64,000 nucleotides of DNA from NCBI GenBank assembly GCA_027574665.1, contig CM050653.1:11120664-11184663 (forward strand). The letters are read 5' to 3'. Each line of letters opens with the position of its first letter. Position 1 is the first letter of the stretch. This document shows, piece by piece, positions 1-12,600 of this stretch. The translations under genes were made by a program, and so were the position numbers. A model generated the notes under the pieces. The model was not told the origin of the DNA, made no database searches, and was given only the letters and a program-made list of their open reading frames with translations. Origin of the DNA: Rhynochetos jubatus (taxonomy: Eukaryota; Chordata; Aves; Eurypygiformes; Rhynochetidae).

Positions 1-532
1 ATCACAGTGAAGAGGAATTTCATTGTGTTGCTCCAGTAATTCTAATGAGTTCCACACCGGAAAAGCCCCATGAAACATTCTCAAATGGTATTCTTTTGCA
101 AATATTTCTTGTTAAATATATATTTCACTAGGCTACCAATTAAAGAAAGATATACACAGCCACAGTTTTTTATGGTTGCAATAATATCAGGTTCTCAATT
201 GCAGGGCTATCTATTTACATGCAAAATCAAATCTGCCATTCATTGAAAAGTATAATTAGATTTTTTCTTCCTCCAGGCTCATAAACAGGAGAGATGTTAG
301 AGAAAGAACAACATACAAATAAAAGAAACTGCTCATTTAATAGGAGGCAGATAAATTTTGTAGGCAACAGATTTTAATGGCCTTGGAATCTGTTTAACAT
401 TTCTCCTACAGCGCAATTTCTTTTCATTAAAACCAAATTCTTGCCTATCTGTAACCAGCAGTAAAGAATAATGGCTATATGCACTGCACAGTGCTGAACT
501 GATCTATAATTCATGCTTCAGAGTTTACTTAC
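1..532 (-). other. VIPR2 intron 9, partial
   Basis: Follows the GTAAGT donor of exon 9 and runs off the left edge. AT-rich single-copy-looking sequence. I searched it for the next exon (VNF...) and for known repeats and found none. Confidence 0.85.
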
Positions 533-602
533 TATAATAGAAATTAAAATTGGTATTCGTATAACCCACCAGGGACCACCATGCTCATTTGTATCCCAGC
601 AA
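533..602 (-). CDS. VIPR2: VIPR2 coding exon 9 (ECL2, start of TM5), last exon in window
   Basis: 70 nt: one base completing G271, then residues 272-294. It starts with CWDTNEH (C272 is the loop-2 disulphide cysteine), then [14 protein letters not shown] entering TM5. Acceptor TTTACAG just above 602; donor GTAAGT below 533. It ends in phase 0, and the next exon should begin with VNF. No such exon is visible in 1-532, so the gene continues off the left edge. Confidence 0.97.
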
Positions 603-3600
603 CTGTAAAAAAAGAAGAGAGAAAATGCTGTTGACATTAATATCATCTGGCAAGCAAGACCTATGAGGAGAAGTATTTCTTATATACAAATGAGAGACAC
701 ACTAAAATAATGCCTCTTCTAGTCTAGGATTTGGCATTCAATCTTTTTGTACTTTTAATTGCATTTCTCTGGTTTTAATATGCATATGCAAACCAGTTAA
801 AACATCAGGCACACTAGACTGTACCATTAGACATCACAGAGGACTCTGGTCTTCAGGGAAACCAAACTTAGATTCACTTTGTGTAAGGACAGTTTTCCAA
901 TAAGCACTTAGCACCAGCCTCTGGGTAGCAGGAAGATCTAAAGCAAATGACAGACACAATTGAAATGACATAATTCCTTGTGGGACATTTAAGTTCCAGA
1001 TGGCTGGAAATGTTTTAGGATAATGTGAGACTGAACCTCAAACTTTGTCTGAAAAACTGAAAACCTGAAAGTTTAATTTTTACTCTGGACTCAGCACTTT
1101 TGGTCCAAATACTCTGAGAATAAGTACCCTGAAAGATTAATCTTAAGCAAGGGCAATACCCTTCAGAGTTCCTCTAACTGTGATCATAATGACAAAGGAA
1201 AAAGGAGTTAGCCTTAGCTTTACATGTTAGAGGTCTTGCAAAGAAAACTTAGGAATTATGTGGGACATGATTTTTCAGTTTAATTACAGAATCAATTGAA
1301 AAATATTAGTCAGGTTGAAAAAAAGGAGCATGAAAACTGTTTTTCCCACTAGCTAGGAATACTTTCCTATTCCTTGGGGCCAGCAGGAGCAGCAAGTCTG
1401 ATCTTCCTCTAAAATTATCATCTCAGTTCCCCTTCCCATGCCAGTTTAACCTGACTGCATGCATCCTACATATGTTTACAGCACATAGCTTCACTTCTAG
1501 GAATGTACATATACCTAAAGTTATCTAGATTTCTATCTTTTGAGTTGATAATTAGCATCTTATTGCACTGCATCACAGCACTGAACCCAAGGACCCCCAC
1601 TGCTATTTTAAGTATTATTTTGACTTCTTAAGCAAATAGCTCTAAATGTGGGTCTCACAGGGTAAAGTTAGTCATAACCTATCTCTGCCTTCTCCTGCCC
1701 ATAGCATTTTTAAAATAAACAGCAAGGATAAGCAGCGTGCTGAAGAGCCCCTAAACACCTGTCCCTTTACTGCCATGTCTGAAATTTCAGTTCTGTGCTC
1801 GTCCCCTTCAGAACAGCAAACTACCCTTGTGTGAACACCACCATATCCAAGGCAAGGATTATATTGGCACAGTTGGAAGCATTGCTTCGCTCTCCCACAC
1901 ACTTACCCAGTGTCTTCTAAAATGATCCGTGTCACTGTCCACGTAATAATGAATACAGTAGGAATTCCTGAAAAACCCCAAAGAGTTTTAGAGGGTGATC
2001 ACAAACATACAAGTAAAAAAAAAGTTTTGCCTGCTAGTAACCAATTATTCCCCCAAAATACAGCCTATAGTAAACAACTTAGTGAAGGGGGGGAGAGGCC
2101 CACCTGATGAGCTACATGATGTAAGCAATGTATTACAAAGACTGCTGGGAAGTGGGGTTATTTCTTATAAAAATTCAGCCATAATGACTAATACAAAGAA
2201 CAGGCCTTTCTTAGGTTTCTTTCAAGCTGTCAGTGACCTACAAGAGATAGATACAAGTCATGCATTCCCAATGCATTTCCAAGGACTACAATATAGAATC
2301 AAAGTGTAAATCACTTCATGAAGAACCATTCCCACACACTAGTTTATTCCCATTTCCCAGCAATACCTAAATGTTTTATGACCACCTATTACTGGAAGCT
2401 TTAAACTGCTCTGTACAAATATCACTGCACTTTCTGGAAACGAAAGGAATACATGTATTTAAAACCAGAAGGACAATATTATTGGGCTTTTCAAGAAGGC
2501 AAACAGCAGAGCATAGCCTGTGGCTGTGCAGCTAAGCTTTTTTTTTCATCCCAAATTAGGACAGCCTGAATGACGTGTCTTGTGGCTGCAGTTCTTGCAC
2601 CATCCTATATCCTGAACAACCTCTGGGCACTGTGCAGATTGGCACAGGTCAGCGCCATGCCAAGGAGCAAGCGAGCAGTTATGCTTCAGCAGCTTTATGC
2701 CTGCTCTCTCCCACCTACAGTGGCGGTAACATACGCTGGAGCTGAATGGAGGGTCATCCAACAGAACCGGCATGACCACCCTGGTATGGAATACTGAACC
2801 TAACTAATACAGAAAAAAGAATATTATTAGAAGATGTTTGAGTTCTTACCCCATCCAATCAGCAGGTAGATTGTGAAATGTCTGTTGGGGGAGAATATTA
2901 GCACAAGGAGGATGTGGAGGTAAAGTCCTTCAACTAAGAGCCAGTAAAAGTTTGCCATAACACCATACTGAAAAAACACCAGAATAGCCTTGCAGCCCAC
3001 CTGAAATATAAGAACAGAGATCAAAGTTGTTGCAGGAAAGATGCTGTTATTCTGTTACTAATATATCCTACAGGTCTTAACTCTCCATGTTATACTAGTA
3101 ACCCAGGTCCAGTAGAATTTTAATTCAGTCAAGCAAATCGAGACATTGTACATATTACTGTATACATAAAATGAATCAAAAAATACTTAGATGGCTCTCA
3201 TAGCAAATTTGCTCAGAAATTTTGAAAACTTCATAGCATATATTGTAAAAGGTGGTGATTATCAATAAATGCACACATTTGCAACAGTTAGTTAATGAAT
3301 GCTATTAGATTAAATCATCATCTACTAGGTGGATAATAAATAAATTAAAACCCCCAGCTGGCTTCCTAACATTGTAAAAATTAACAAAGAAACTGCTTTA
3401 TGAATTTTTCAAGGATACCGTGAAACCTACTGACAAATATAACTTTACATGATGAGTACTCTAAATAGACTTAGAAGGAAAAGTTGACTGGACTTTTAAA
3501 AAATATGCTTTCCCCTTTAGCAAATGCTTTAGTGTTTCCTAATTAACAAAAAACAAAAGCACGCATCATAAAATGAAGTCCCCAATGTACTTATAGTCTG

Positions 3601-6600
3601 TGTGCTGCTCTTCAGAATTAATTTTCAGAAGTCTGTGCTGCTGATGTTCCACAGTGCTGGCTGCTGCTACTTTGGTACTTCCCAGCAGGAATCTGGGATG
3701 CGAGGATTGAACATAAAAATGTTTCTGCTGAGACTGAGCTGAGAAATGTGATATGATGAATGTAACAGACTAAACAAAATGGACTAAATAAAACATCTAG
3801 TTTCTGCCTGCTTTGCTCCCTTCCCCTTTTTAAATACCTTTCATACCACTACTGTTTCTGTTAAAATTCCAAGTACACCAAATACCTAAGTAGGTAACTT
3901 ACTCATTTAGTGACTGATTGTCTAAACACAGGTGTCTATTATGAAGTGAGATGCCCTCAGGTACCCCAGTCACCAGTTGCTAAGCCAGAAGGGCACAGAC
4001 CTCCTAGAGATATTTCTGTGTATCCATCAGCCCCTCGCGGTGTCTCCGATATCTCAGTGCATCCCAAGCCTGTGTAGTTGTCTATATGGACATGTAAGAC
4101 TCAAATGCTTGAATTAATTTCACCCAATTTTAGCTGCCTACAGGAAAGGTTTCTGGTGAAAGCTAGCCAACTACTAGCTAACTAGCTTCTTATACAGCTC
4201 ATGAAGAGACACAGGTGTGTCCAGCGAAAGTCTTAAAGCCGATGACATAAACTGTCCAGCGAGAAACAGAAGCTCAGAGAAACCTCTTAGTCCAGTGACC
4301 CAATTTGGTAAAACCAATCATAGAATCACAGAATCTTTAGACTGGAAAAGACCTTTCAGATCAACAGGTCCAACCATTAATCTAAGTCTGCCAAGTACAC
4401 ACATCTCTTAAATACCTCCAGGGATGGTGACTCAAACACCAACCTGGGAAGCCCATTCCAATGCCTGACAACCCTTTCAGTGAAGAAACTGAATAAACTA
4501 ATCTTACCTCTTGGCTTTGTATCCACTGAAGGGATATCCATTGCAAACCAGTAACGAGACAGAAAATTTAACATGGAAAAAATTAAACATTTAATTAAAC
4601 ATTTCAAACTGCAAGATGAAATTTGCTTTTATGCTTATGACTACTAACTTGGCCAGCAAAGTCTAAATTTTTGTAATCTCTTTTAAATTACAATACTCCC
4701 CTGTATTGTATTTTTAATTTACATACCAGAACCCCACATCAAACTATTTTCCCTTCATCCTGCTAATAATCCTGTATCAGGTGTATTTCCAAACGCTGAA
4801 AAGCAAAGGTGTCTGTCAGCAAACAGTTAGCCAAACCATGACTGTGTCATTCAGATTCAGGACCTACTTACACTGCATTTTGAACTGTGCGCTTTTAGAC
4901 TTCTGTGCGTGCAGCAGAACTGTGGAACATCACACACACACGTGACAAAAGGGGCAAACCCTGCATGTTGTTACGTAAGAAAGGTAGCATCCAGCCAATG
5001 CAAGGCAAAACAGCCTTGCCAGGATGGTGTCACATCATCCCACATACAACGCAACAGAAATTACTCAACAGTCCACGAAACAGGACATATTCAAATAGAA
5101 AAGCATGAGGCTTTGCAGTCAAGACTAACTGGAGAATAAAAGAAATTGCAGAAATGCAGTAGTATTTTGAGAGTCCATTGACTAATCTTTCAAGGACCTA
5201 AGAACTTTTGATTAGCCCTGGCAGTCTGCCTACTACCTACTCTGCCTACTTTGGGTCCACTAACTCAGAGTCTATTTGTCTTCATTAGAAATATCCTAGA
5301 TAATGAATTCAGACATACAGCTTGGTAGTCACAACTAAGAACTTTATGCTTTGGGACAATATGGCTTCATCAGTACAAAAATATCTTCCTTCCATTTTCT
5401 TCCTCACAAGCTTAAACTGTAGTTAATTAAATTCAGAAAGTATGCAGCAGTATTGATAGGGTTGTTCTGCAGCAATTTTGACTGAAACAATAAAGACAGA
5501 GAATGGGAAATATCATATATTGATCAGTCTTTTAACAGCAAGACTTGAGATTTTTTTAACCCCTTGGCATGAAAATGCAGTAAACATATTAGCTTGCAAG
5601 AATGTACATGACAACACTTCTGTCCTAGCCAGAAAGAACAGAGAAGTTAATAAAGACAACTCCTGCAAAGATTTAATTCCCTGGGTCATTTTTCTCCCTC
5701 CATTGATACCTGTCCAATTCCTGGCCCCCGATAAAGCTGCTGAAACATTTCCAGACAAGCTGCCTTTGATCATTCCCAGCTGATGGCACTCTGGCTTGCT
5801 TTAAATTCTCTCAGATGATTAATCCAGTGGCCATATTAATTTGTTTTGGCGGACTTCATGCTGTCCCTTCATGGGTTTGGAAAACAACATTAACTTCTCT
5901 TACTTGTGCTGCAACCTTCTTTCTCTGGCTACTTTGAATAAAGCATTTTGCTAGTCACTCTGCAGAACTGTCTATATCGCCAACTTGGTATTCCTAAACA
6001 TTTAAAAGGATCAGGGAAGAAAATTTAGTGACACAACAGTATTATATGGTAGCACATGAAGTTTATTACCCATGATGTTTGATCCTCTGGACAGTGAGCT
6101 GTGTTGGAGCTGGAATAGAGAATATCATCCTTGACTAAAACAGAGATTGCTCTTAGAATGAAAGAGAGGAACAGGTTCAGATGGATGTAGTTCCGAGTAC
6201 AATGAAGTTTTCTAAGAAGAGATTTAAAAACAGGCATTTTAGCTTTCGAGACAGAAAGCTCTTGAACAGACTTCTATTACTCTCTGGTCGTTTCTTCGCA
6301 ATATGAACCCTCAGTAAGAGCCTTCCCTTTTCTCCTCTGTCATATTGTTGTGCTGCTTTGCTATATTCGCTTATCATCATCATTACAGGCTGTCCAAAAT
6401 ATACAAATAAAGTATTTCTTAATCCTTCTCAGTATCACAGACCAACAGATCCCAGTGGTATTTCTCCCACACTTTAACAAAAGCTGACAATAAACATAGA
6501 TTATTATAACTTTCTGTGTGCGCACTTATCTCAGTGTTTTTCTTTCAAGTAAAACTTAGATTATCCTGGATATATTTCAGACATGCTCTCACCTATTATT

Positions 6601-9600
6601 TTCTGGTTTAATTTTTTATTTAACTTCTGCATTTTGCTATATATTGGCTTTTCATCCTGTGAGGCAAGTGTATGCAGAAGCAATTAAAAAATGCATTCAA
6701 AACATTAGATCGCCTATCTTTTCTATCCAGTGAGATGTAAAATTTCCCTTCTTTAGTCCATGTGAAAGCCTGACAAACAAATGACAAATTAAATATTCCA
6801 TGAGTGAAAGAGTGCTTGGGGGGAGCAAGTTATAAGTTGAGGGCTTTTCACTTAAAAGACATTCCCTTGAAGATCTTCCCATTAAACACGATTTTTTTAA
6901 AAACAAATCCTCAGAAATCAAATTGCTAAGAGTTTTTTTTTAATCAAAACCAGCACCTTGAACTGCACCTGGGAATAAGCCAGAAGCCAGGGCATTTTAG
7001 CAAGTACAAGCAATGACAGTATGAAGATGCAATAGGATGTTATGGTGCTGTGCAGTGGTAGCTTCCAAGTAGTCTTCATGTTTTGATTTTTACTGGAGAA
7101 CACTAAATAATCCATCCAGAAACTACTAAAGCAAGGATAGTTACAGAGAATGTAGGGAAATAAATAACAGATCCATCTTGCTAGCCCCAAGTCTGGCAAA
7201 GGACATAATACCAGACTGAACTTAAAGCAGTTGTCAAAAATCCAACGATTTCTGTGGCTACCCATGTCCTTTGCTGAAACAGGTTCAGAGAAAAACTGAA
7301 ACACTGCTATTAGCACTGGACCGTATCGCACGTTCCTACGGAATTCAGAGATACAGGCAAGCTGTAAATGGGAGGAAACTACTTTTCTTGAGTACCTAAT
7401 TCAGATGATTAGTTCCTCATCCCATTCAGTAACTGAAATAACAAATGTTGAATATACAAAGCTGTTAAACCAACATTTTGGAGGTAGTGGGCAAGAAAGT
7501 ATTTTTATTTGGGATATATATGATGCTTCAGAAGAACAACGAAATGCTGTTCTTCAACAGTGAAACAAAAGCTGTCACGCTTATTTCTTTGATAACCTCA
7601 TGACACAAACCTACCATGTGAGGAATGTTTACAGACAGGTGATGCACACAAAAGCACGTATTCTAGAAATGATAGAGATTTGGTTTTTTCTCCTTGGTAA
7701 GAAACATATCAGAGAAACTACTATTTTGGGGGAAGGTTTTGTTACACAGAAGTAACACCGAAGGGAGTGTAATAAGATCTAGAATAAGATCTAAAATATC
7801 AGTGTTATGTAGAAATATGCTGTTCTACAATTGATTTTCACTCTGAGTTGGAACAAGCCAACCTTTTTTAAAATGTCTGAAAAATACTGTTTACTTTCAA
7901 TCATTTTAATTGCCATTTTTCTAAAACTTTTATGATATATTAAAACGTAGACATTCAAAAGGAAGAAACAGAAATTTGCATTCTAAGAAGGGTAAAACAA
8001 CTTCCTTTGACTAAATAAAAATTATTAGCTATTCTGTTTATAAATTAAGTTTGTTGAAGCAAGAATATGCCTGACAAATTGGCGACTCCAACAGAAAAAT
8101 ACTGTGCCAGAAAGTTACCAATTAGCTTTAATTATCATAAGTACATAGAGTATTATGTGGGGAGTGGCACCATAGTAACTTGAAAAATGCTGTCAGATTA
8201 GTCTGGCAAGGTTTTTACAGATACTCACATTTTATCTCTATGATTTGAGATTAAAGATTAGTCAGATATAAAATCCTTTCCTTTCACAATGCTTCTAAAT
8301 GTGTCCTTTACAGATATTAATAATGGGAACGCATAAAATCTTTCTGTAAAGAGTGAAATCAAATCCCGTTCTTTGTATGAAATATAAAACAGAATATTGC
8401 AACAGCATGGAAACTTTCAGAAACACCTCTCCCACCCAACAGTTCTGCCTTTCATGTGCTTATAGATGATATTGTGAGCAACTGCAAAGCCCTAAAGCTG
8501 TATCTGTTCTGCCAGACAGTACATAACAATATATAATAGACTGCAGAATTCAAGTTGTAATAGCTAAAAAATTACTTCCTTGTCATGAACACATTACCTA
8601 CAATTAAACTCCACATTATTTCATGTTTTCTTTCATTAAAAATACTACACATACTTGGGATTAAATGCAGTATAATTTGAAACACACATATACCAATCCA
8701 GCAATGAACCATTTTAATAATCCCTAGTGTTACTAATATCCAGAGTTCCAGTCCTAAACCTCCTGGATGAAGTGAGGATTTTGACAACCCTACAGTGTTA
8801 GTAACTTCTGATTTTTAACTCATGACTTAACTACCAAATCTCTTTTAGATAGTTTCACTTAGAAGAGTTGCTCTTTGCTCTCCTTTGTAAACACAGCAAG
8901 GTGAAAGTTTGCTGATTACATTCAAAAGAGAATGTGTTTCAGGGCTGAATGACTGATCTTTATAAACAGAATATTGACATTCTCTGTAAAGAACCCTGGG
9001 TCTGTATCGATACCAGGGGTTGCCCCAACCCAGGTGCAGGACTCTGCACTTGGCTTTGTTGAACCTCATAAGGCTCAAAGGGGACATCTTCTTGAGCTTG
9101 TCCTGGTCCCTCTGGATGGCACCCCATTTCTTAGGCATGTTAACCACACCACTCAGCTTGGTGTCATCTGAAAACTTGATGAAGGTGCACTCGATCCCAC
9201 TGTCTATGTCATTGATGAAGATACTAAATGGTACTGGTCCCAGTATGGATCCCTGAGAGACACAACTTGCCACCAATCTCCATCTGCACACTGAGATGTT
9301 GACCACTACCCTCTGGATACAACCATCCAACCAATTCCTCATCCAGCAAACGGCCCACCCATCAAATCCATCTCTTCAATTTAGAGAGAAGGATGTTGTA
9401 GTGGACTGTGTCAAAGGTGTTACAGAAGTCCAGCTAGGCAACATCCATAGCACTTCTCTTGTCCACTGATGTAGTCAGTCCATCATAAGAGGCCTCTAGG
9501 TTGGTCAGGCAGGACTGGTCCTTGGTGATGCCATGCTGGCTGTCCTGAACCACCTCCCTGTCCCCCATGTGCCTCAGCATAGCTTCTAGGAGGATCTGTT

Positions 9601-12600
9601 CCATGAGCTTCACAGACACAGAGTTGAGGCTGACAGGTCAGTAATTCCCAGGGTCTTCCTTTCTACTCTTTAAAAAAATGGGTGCAACGTTTCCCTTTTT
9701 CCAGTCACCCAGGGACTTTACCTGGCTGCCATGACTTTTCAAATATCATGGAGACTGTTTTGGCAACTACATCAGCAAACTCCTGTAGGACTATGGGATG
9801 AATCTAGTCATTGTTACCAGTTTGCCCATCTTGCTCATTGTGGGGGGTACGCTTTCTCTGACCTTCTTTTCTGACTAACACAACCCTACTTGGACAAACT
9901 AATGATTACCTTTGATTATAGTACCCCTGGGGACCATTCAGAAGTCCCTGCAAAATACGGCTGCCCACTTGTCCAGTGTTGAGAGCAGTCCTACTAATTT
10001 TCAAGAGCAATTCAAGGTGTCCATTTTAATAATCAAATAGAAAATGCTTTATATAATCCATCCTTAAATGCCTATTCTTTCTTACATGGATTATAAGCTA
10101 CTTAATTGAGAAAAGTGTAAAACCAATGCATTTTCTAAACAACTGAGCAATCAGACAACAGTTAAAACTGTCTTCTCATTGTTCATATTTACTCATTAAA
10201 AATACATACCTGAAAAGACAAAGAATTATACTTCCTGTTGTAAGAGCAATCAGAGATACGCTGTGTCCAAGGGTATAAATTGCCTTCACCCTTACATAGA
10301 AGTTGCCCTGCACAGAAAAATATATATGCAGAAACCACTTACTGATATGTAAAATCGACTGTGAAATGATAGAATTTTCCATTAAATAGTTCCGAAGGCT
10401 AAACAAATAACATTTTCACTCTTTGCTCTACTGTACATTATGAGAATGTTATATCTTTATTCCAACCTATTTTTTCAATACAACATCTCAAGCCAATTGA
10501 CCTCAGTAGAAAATCCAGCCTTAGGAACTCAAAACTTAGACATGTAAGCTGGTACAATTTCAGCTGATTATTCCATGTCAGTGAGGTCAAAGGAAATACC
10601 AGATTCATCAACTTCCATAAGCACAATCAAACTGGGAAGAATGAGCCACACGAAGAATGGATTCTTTCTCTCTGAAAGAGAGAATCTCTCAGTCCTTCTG
10701 CTCCCATGTACTCCATAATGCATTTATATATGAATTTAATTTTAAAGACATGTTCAAGTCTCATTAATTTCTTAATCTAAATGTTCAAATACTTCATTAA
10801 ATTGTGACCCAAACAACCCTTTCCCTCTTTAGTGAAGTTGTTTGATAAAACTTGGAAAGCAAATTTTTCAGCAGAGGAAAAGCAGACTGAAGAGCATGGT
10901 TTGCTGATTAACTGCAGTTATCTGTAAACTTACCAGCTACATAGTCCATTAAATCCTATTGTGAATGACAACACCACGAAAAATAATGCTAAATACTCTT
11001 AGAATTAAGCTGCCTCTTCATTTATGCCTACAACAAAGTAATTTGACATTATTTTCCACTGAAGCTAGAAAAAATATTAGAATTGTAATTTTTTATGTTA
11101 TGAAATGAAAAGTTTTTAATAGCAGCATAGAATGATATGTGTAACAGACAGAATTTCAGCATTTACTGCACATGGTTATATCACTCACCTTCTCAAACAA
11201 TGTTTGTAAAAAGTAGCAAGGAAGCAATACTTTTAAATAAACTAAAACAGCAAAAGTAAAAGCAAATCACTTAATATATTTATTTTTATAGCATTTAAAA
11301 GGTCAAATAAAGAAAGTTTAGCAATCCCAACTCATGATGAAACTAGCTGGACATTCACTTAGCAAATATTGTACAGATATGGAAAAGAATAAATGAAATG
11401 TTAAATTCAATGAAGAATCTTGAAACTGCACTATTGTAGATATGATTAAGGGGAAAAATAAGGGAACATAGCTGCCACAGATCTTAAATGTATTCATAGC
11501 AACTGTCATGCTTGTTAGGATCTAAAAATGGTATATGAGGTGCCACAGGAAACAGAAATCTTTTTTTTTTTTAATTAGAGAAATAAGCTCTAATTACATA
11601 GTATTAATTTACTGCAAAGATAAAGAAGAAAAATATGGACTTAACGCCAGTTTCATCAGAAGTACCATCAGAAAACTTCTTCACTCAATATCCTGAATAA
11701 ATACTTTTTTTTTTTTTTTTTAAATTGGTGTCCCCGGGTGTTTAAAATGGTAAAACCTAAAGTATTACTTTATTGCTCTGTATAGTCTGCCCTGTATTTG
11801 CAGAGCCCCACCACATTCCTGGGGGCACTCTGTGGGCATAAAATGTAGGCTCTATCTCACCTAGCATTAGGTGTCTACACTGCAAATATAAACATCTAAG
11901 GCAATGTAGGATCTCTTTGTAGGGCCTTCCAGGAAGCACCTCTTGTATCTGTGTAAGCAGCCAACATGGACCTAATTGGATAAATTTCTACAGACAATGA
12001 AGAGGCCCCACAGTGACTAATTCAAGTTTAGCTACCCAGAGTGTACAAACACTTGCACTTAGACAAATGCCCCCAAAAGATCCTGGTTTCCCACATGAAT
12101 CCTGTGTTTGCTAAATGGGACTCTTAGTAGTCCAATGCTTCTTGAACAATTTTTCTAAAATTGTTTTCCAATACAATTCTAAAAATACTTTTTTCAAAAT
12201 TAACATAATTTCACATAAAATCAGTTCTGAAGAACTGCCCTTCAGGTCCCTGCTAGAATGGCAGAGTTATACTGCCCAGTTTGGCTCATTTTTGGACAGC
12301 TCTAAAATCTAACCCTACAGGCAAGCACTGCAGAGCACCCCTATGCTTCTGTAATTTGGCTTCTGTCATAGCAAAAGAATCATCAGCCAGTCTCCAGGCA
12401 ATTTTCTGGGAATAGAGTGATAAAGAGTTTCTCAGCAGCAATTACAACAGCCCATGGCACCAAGAATGCTGAAAATACTTTGGGCACCCTCCTTCATTCA
12501 TTCAACTTGACCTGCTCTACAAAATCATGGAAAAAGGATGCTCTGATAAATGACACCGATTTGGCAGCCTCATGTTCCCATCATCAGTGTTCTGGAAGGA

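Noticed and set aside
6918-7331. 137-codon minus-strand open frame in intron 5
   Set aside because: Hydrophobic only because of T-rich codons; no similarity to receptor exons and no usable splice context linking exons 5 and 6 through it.
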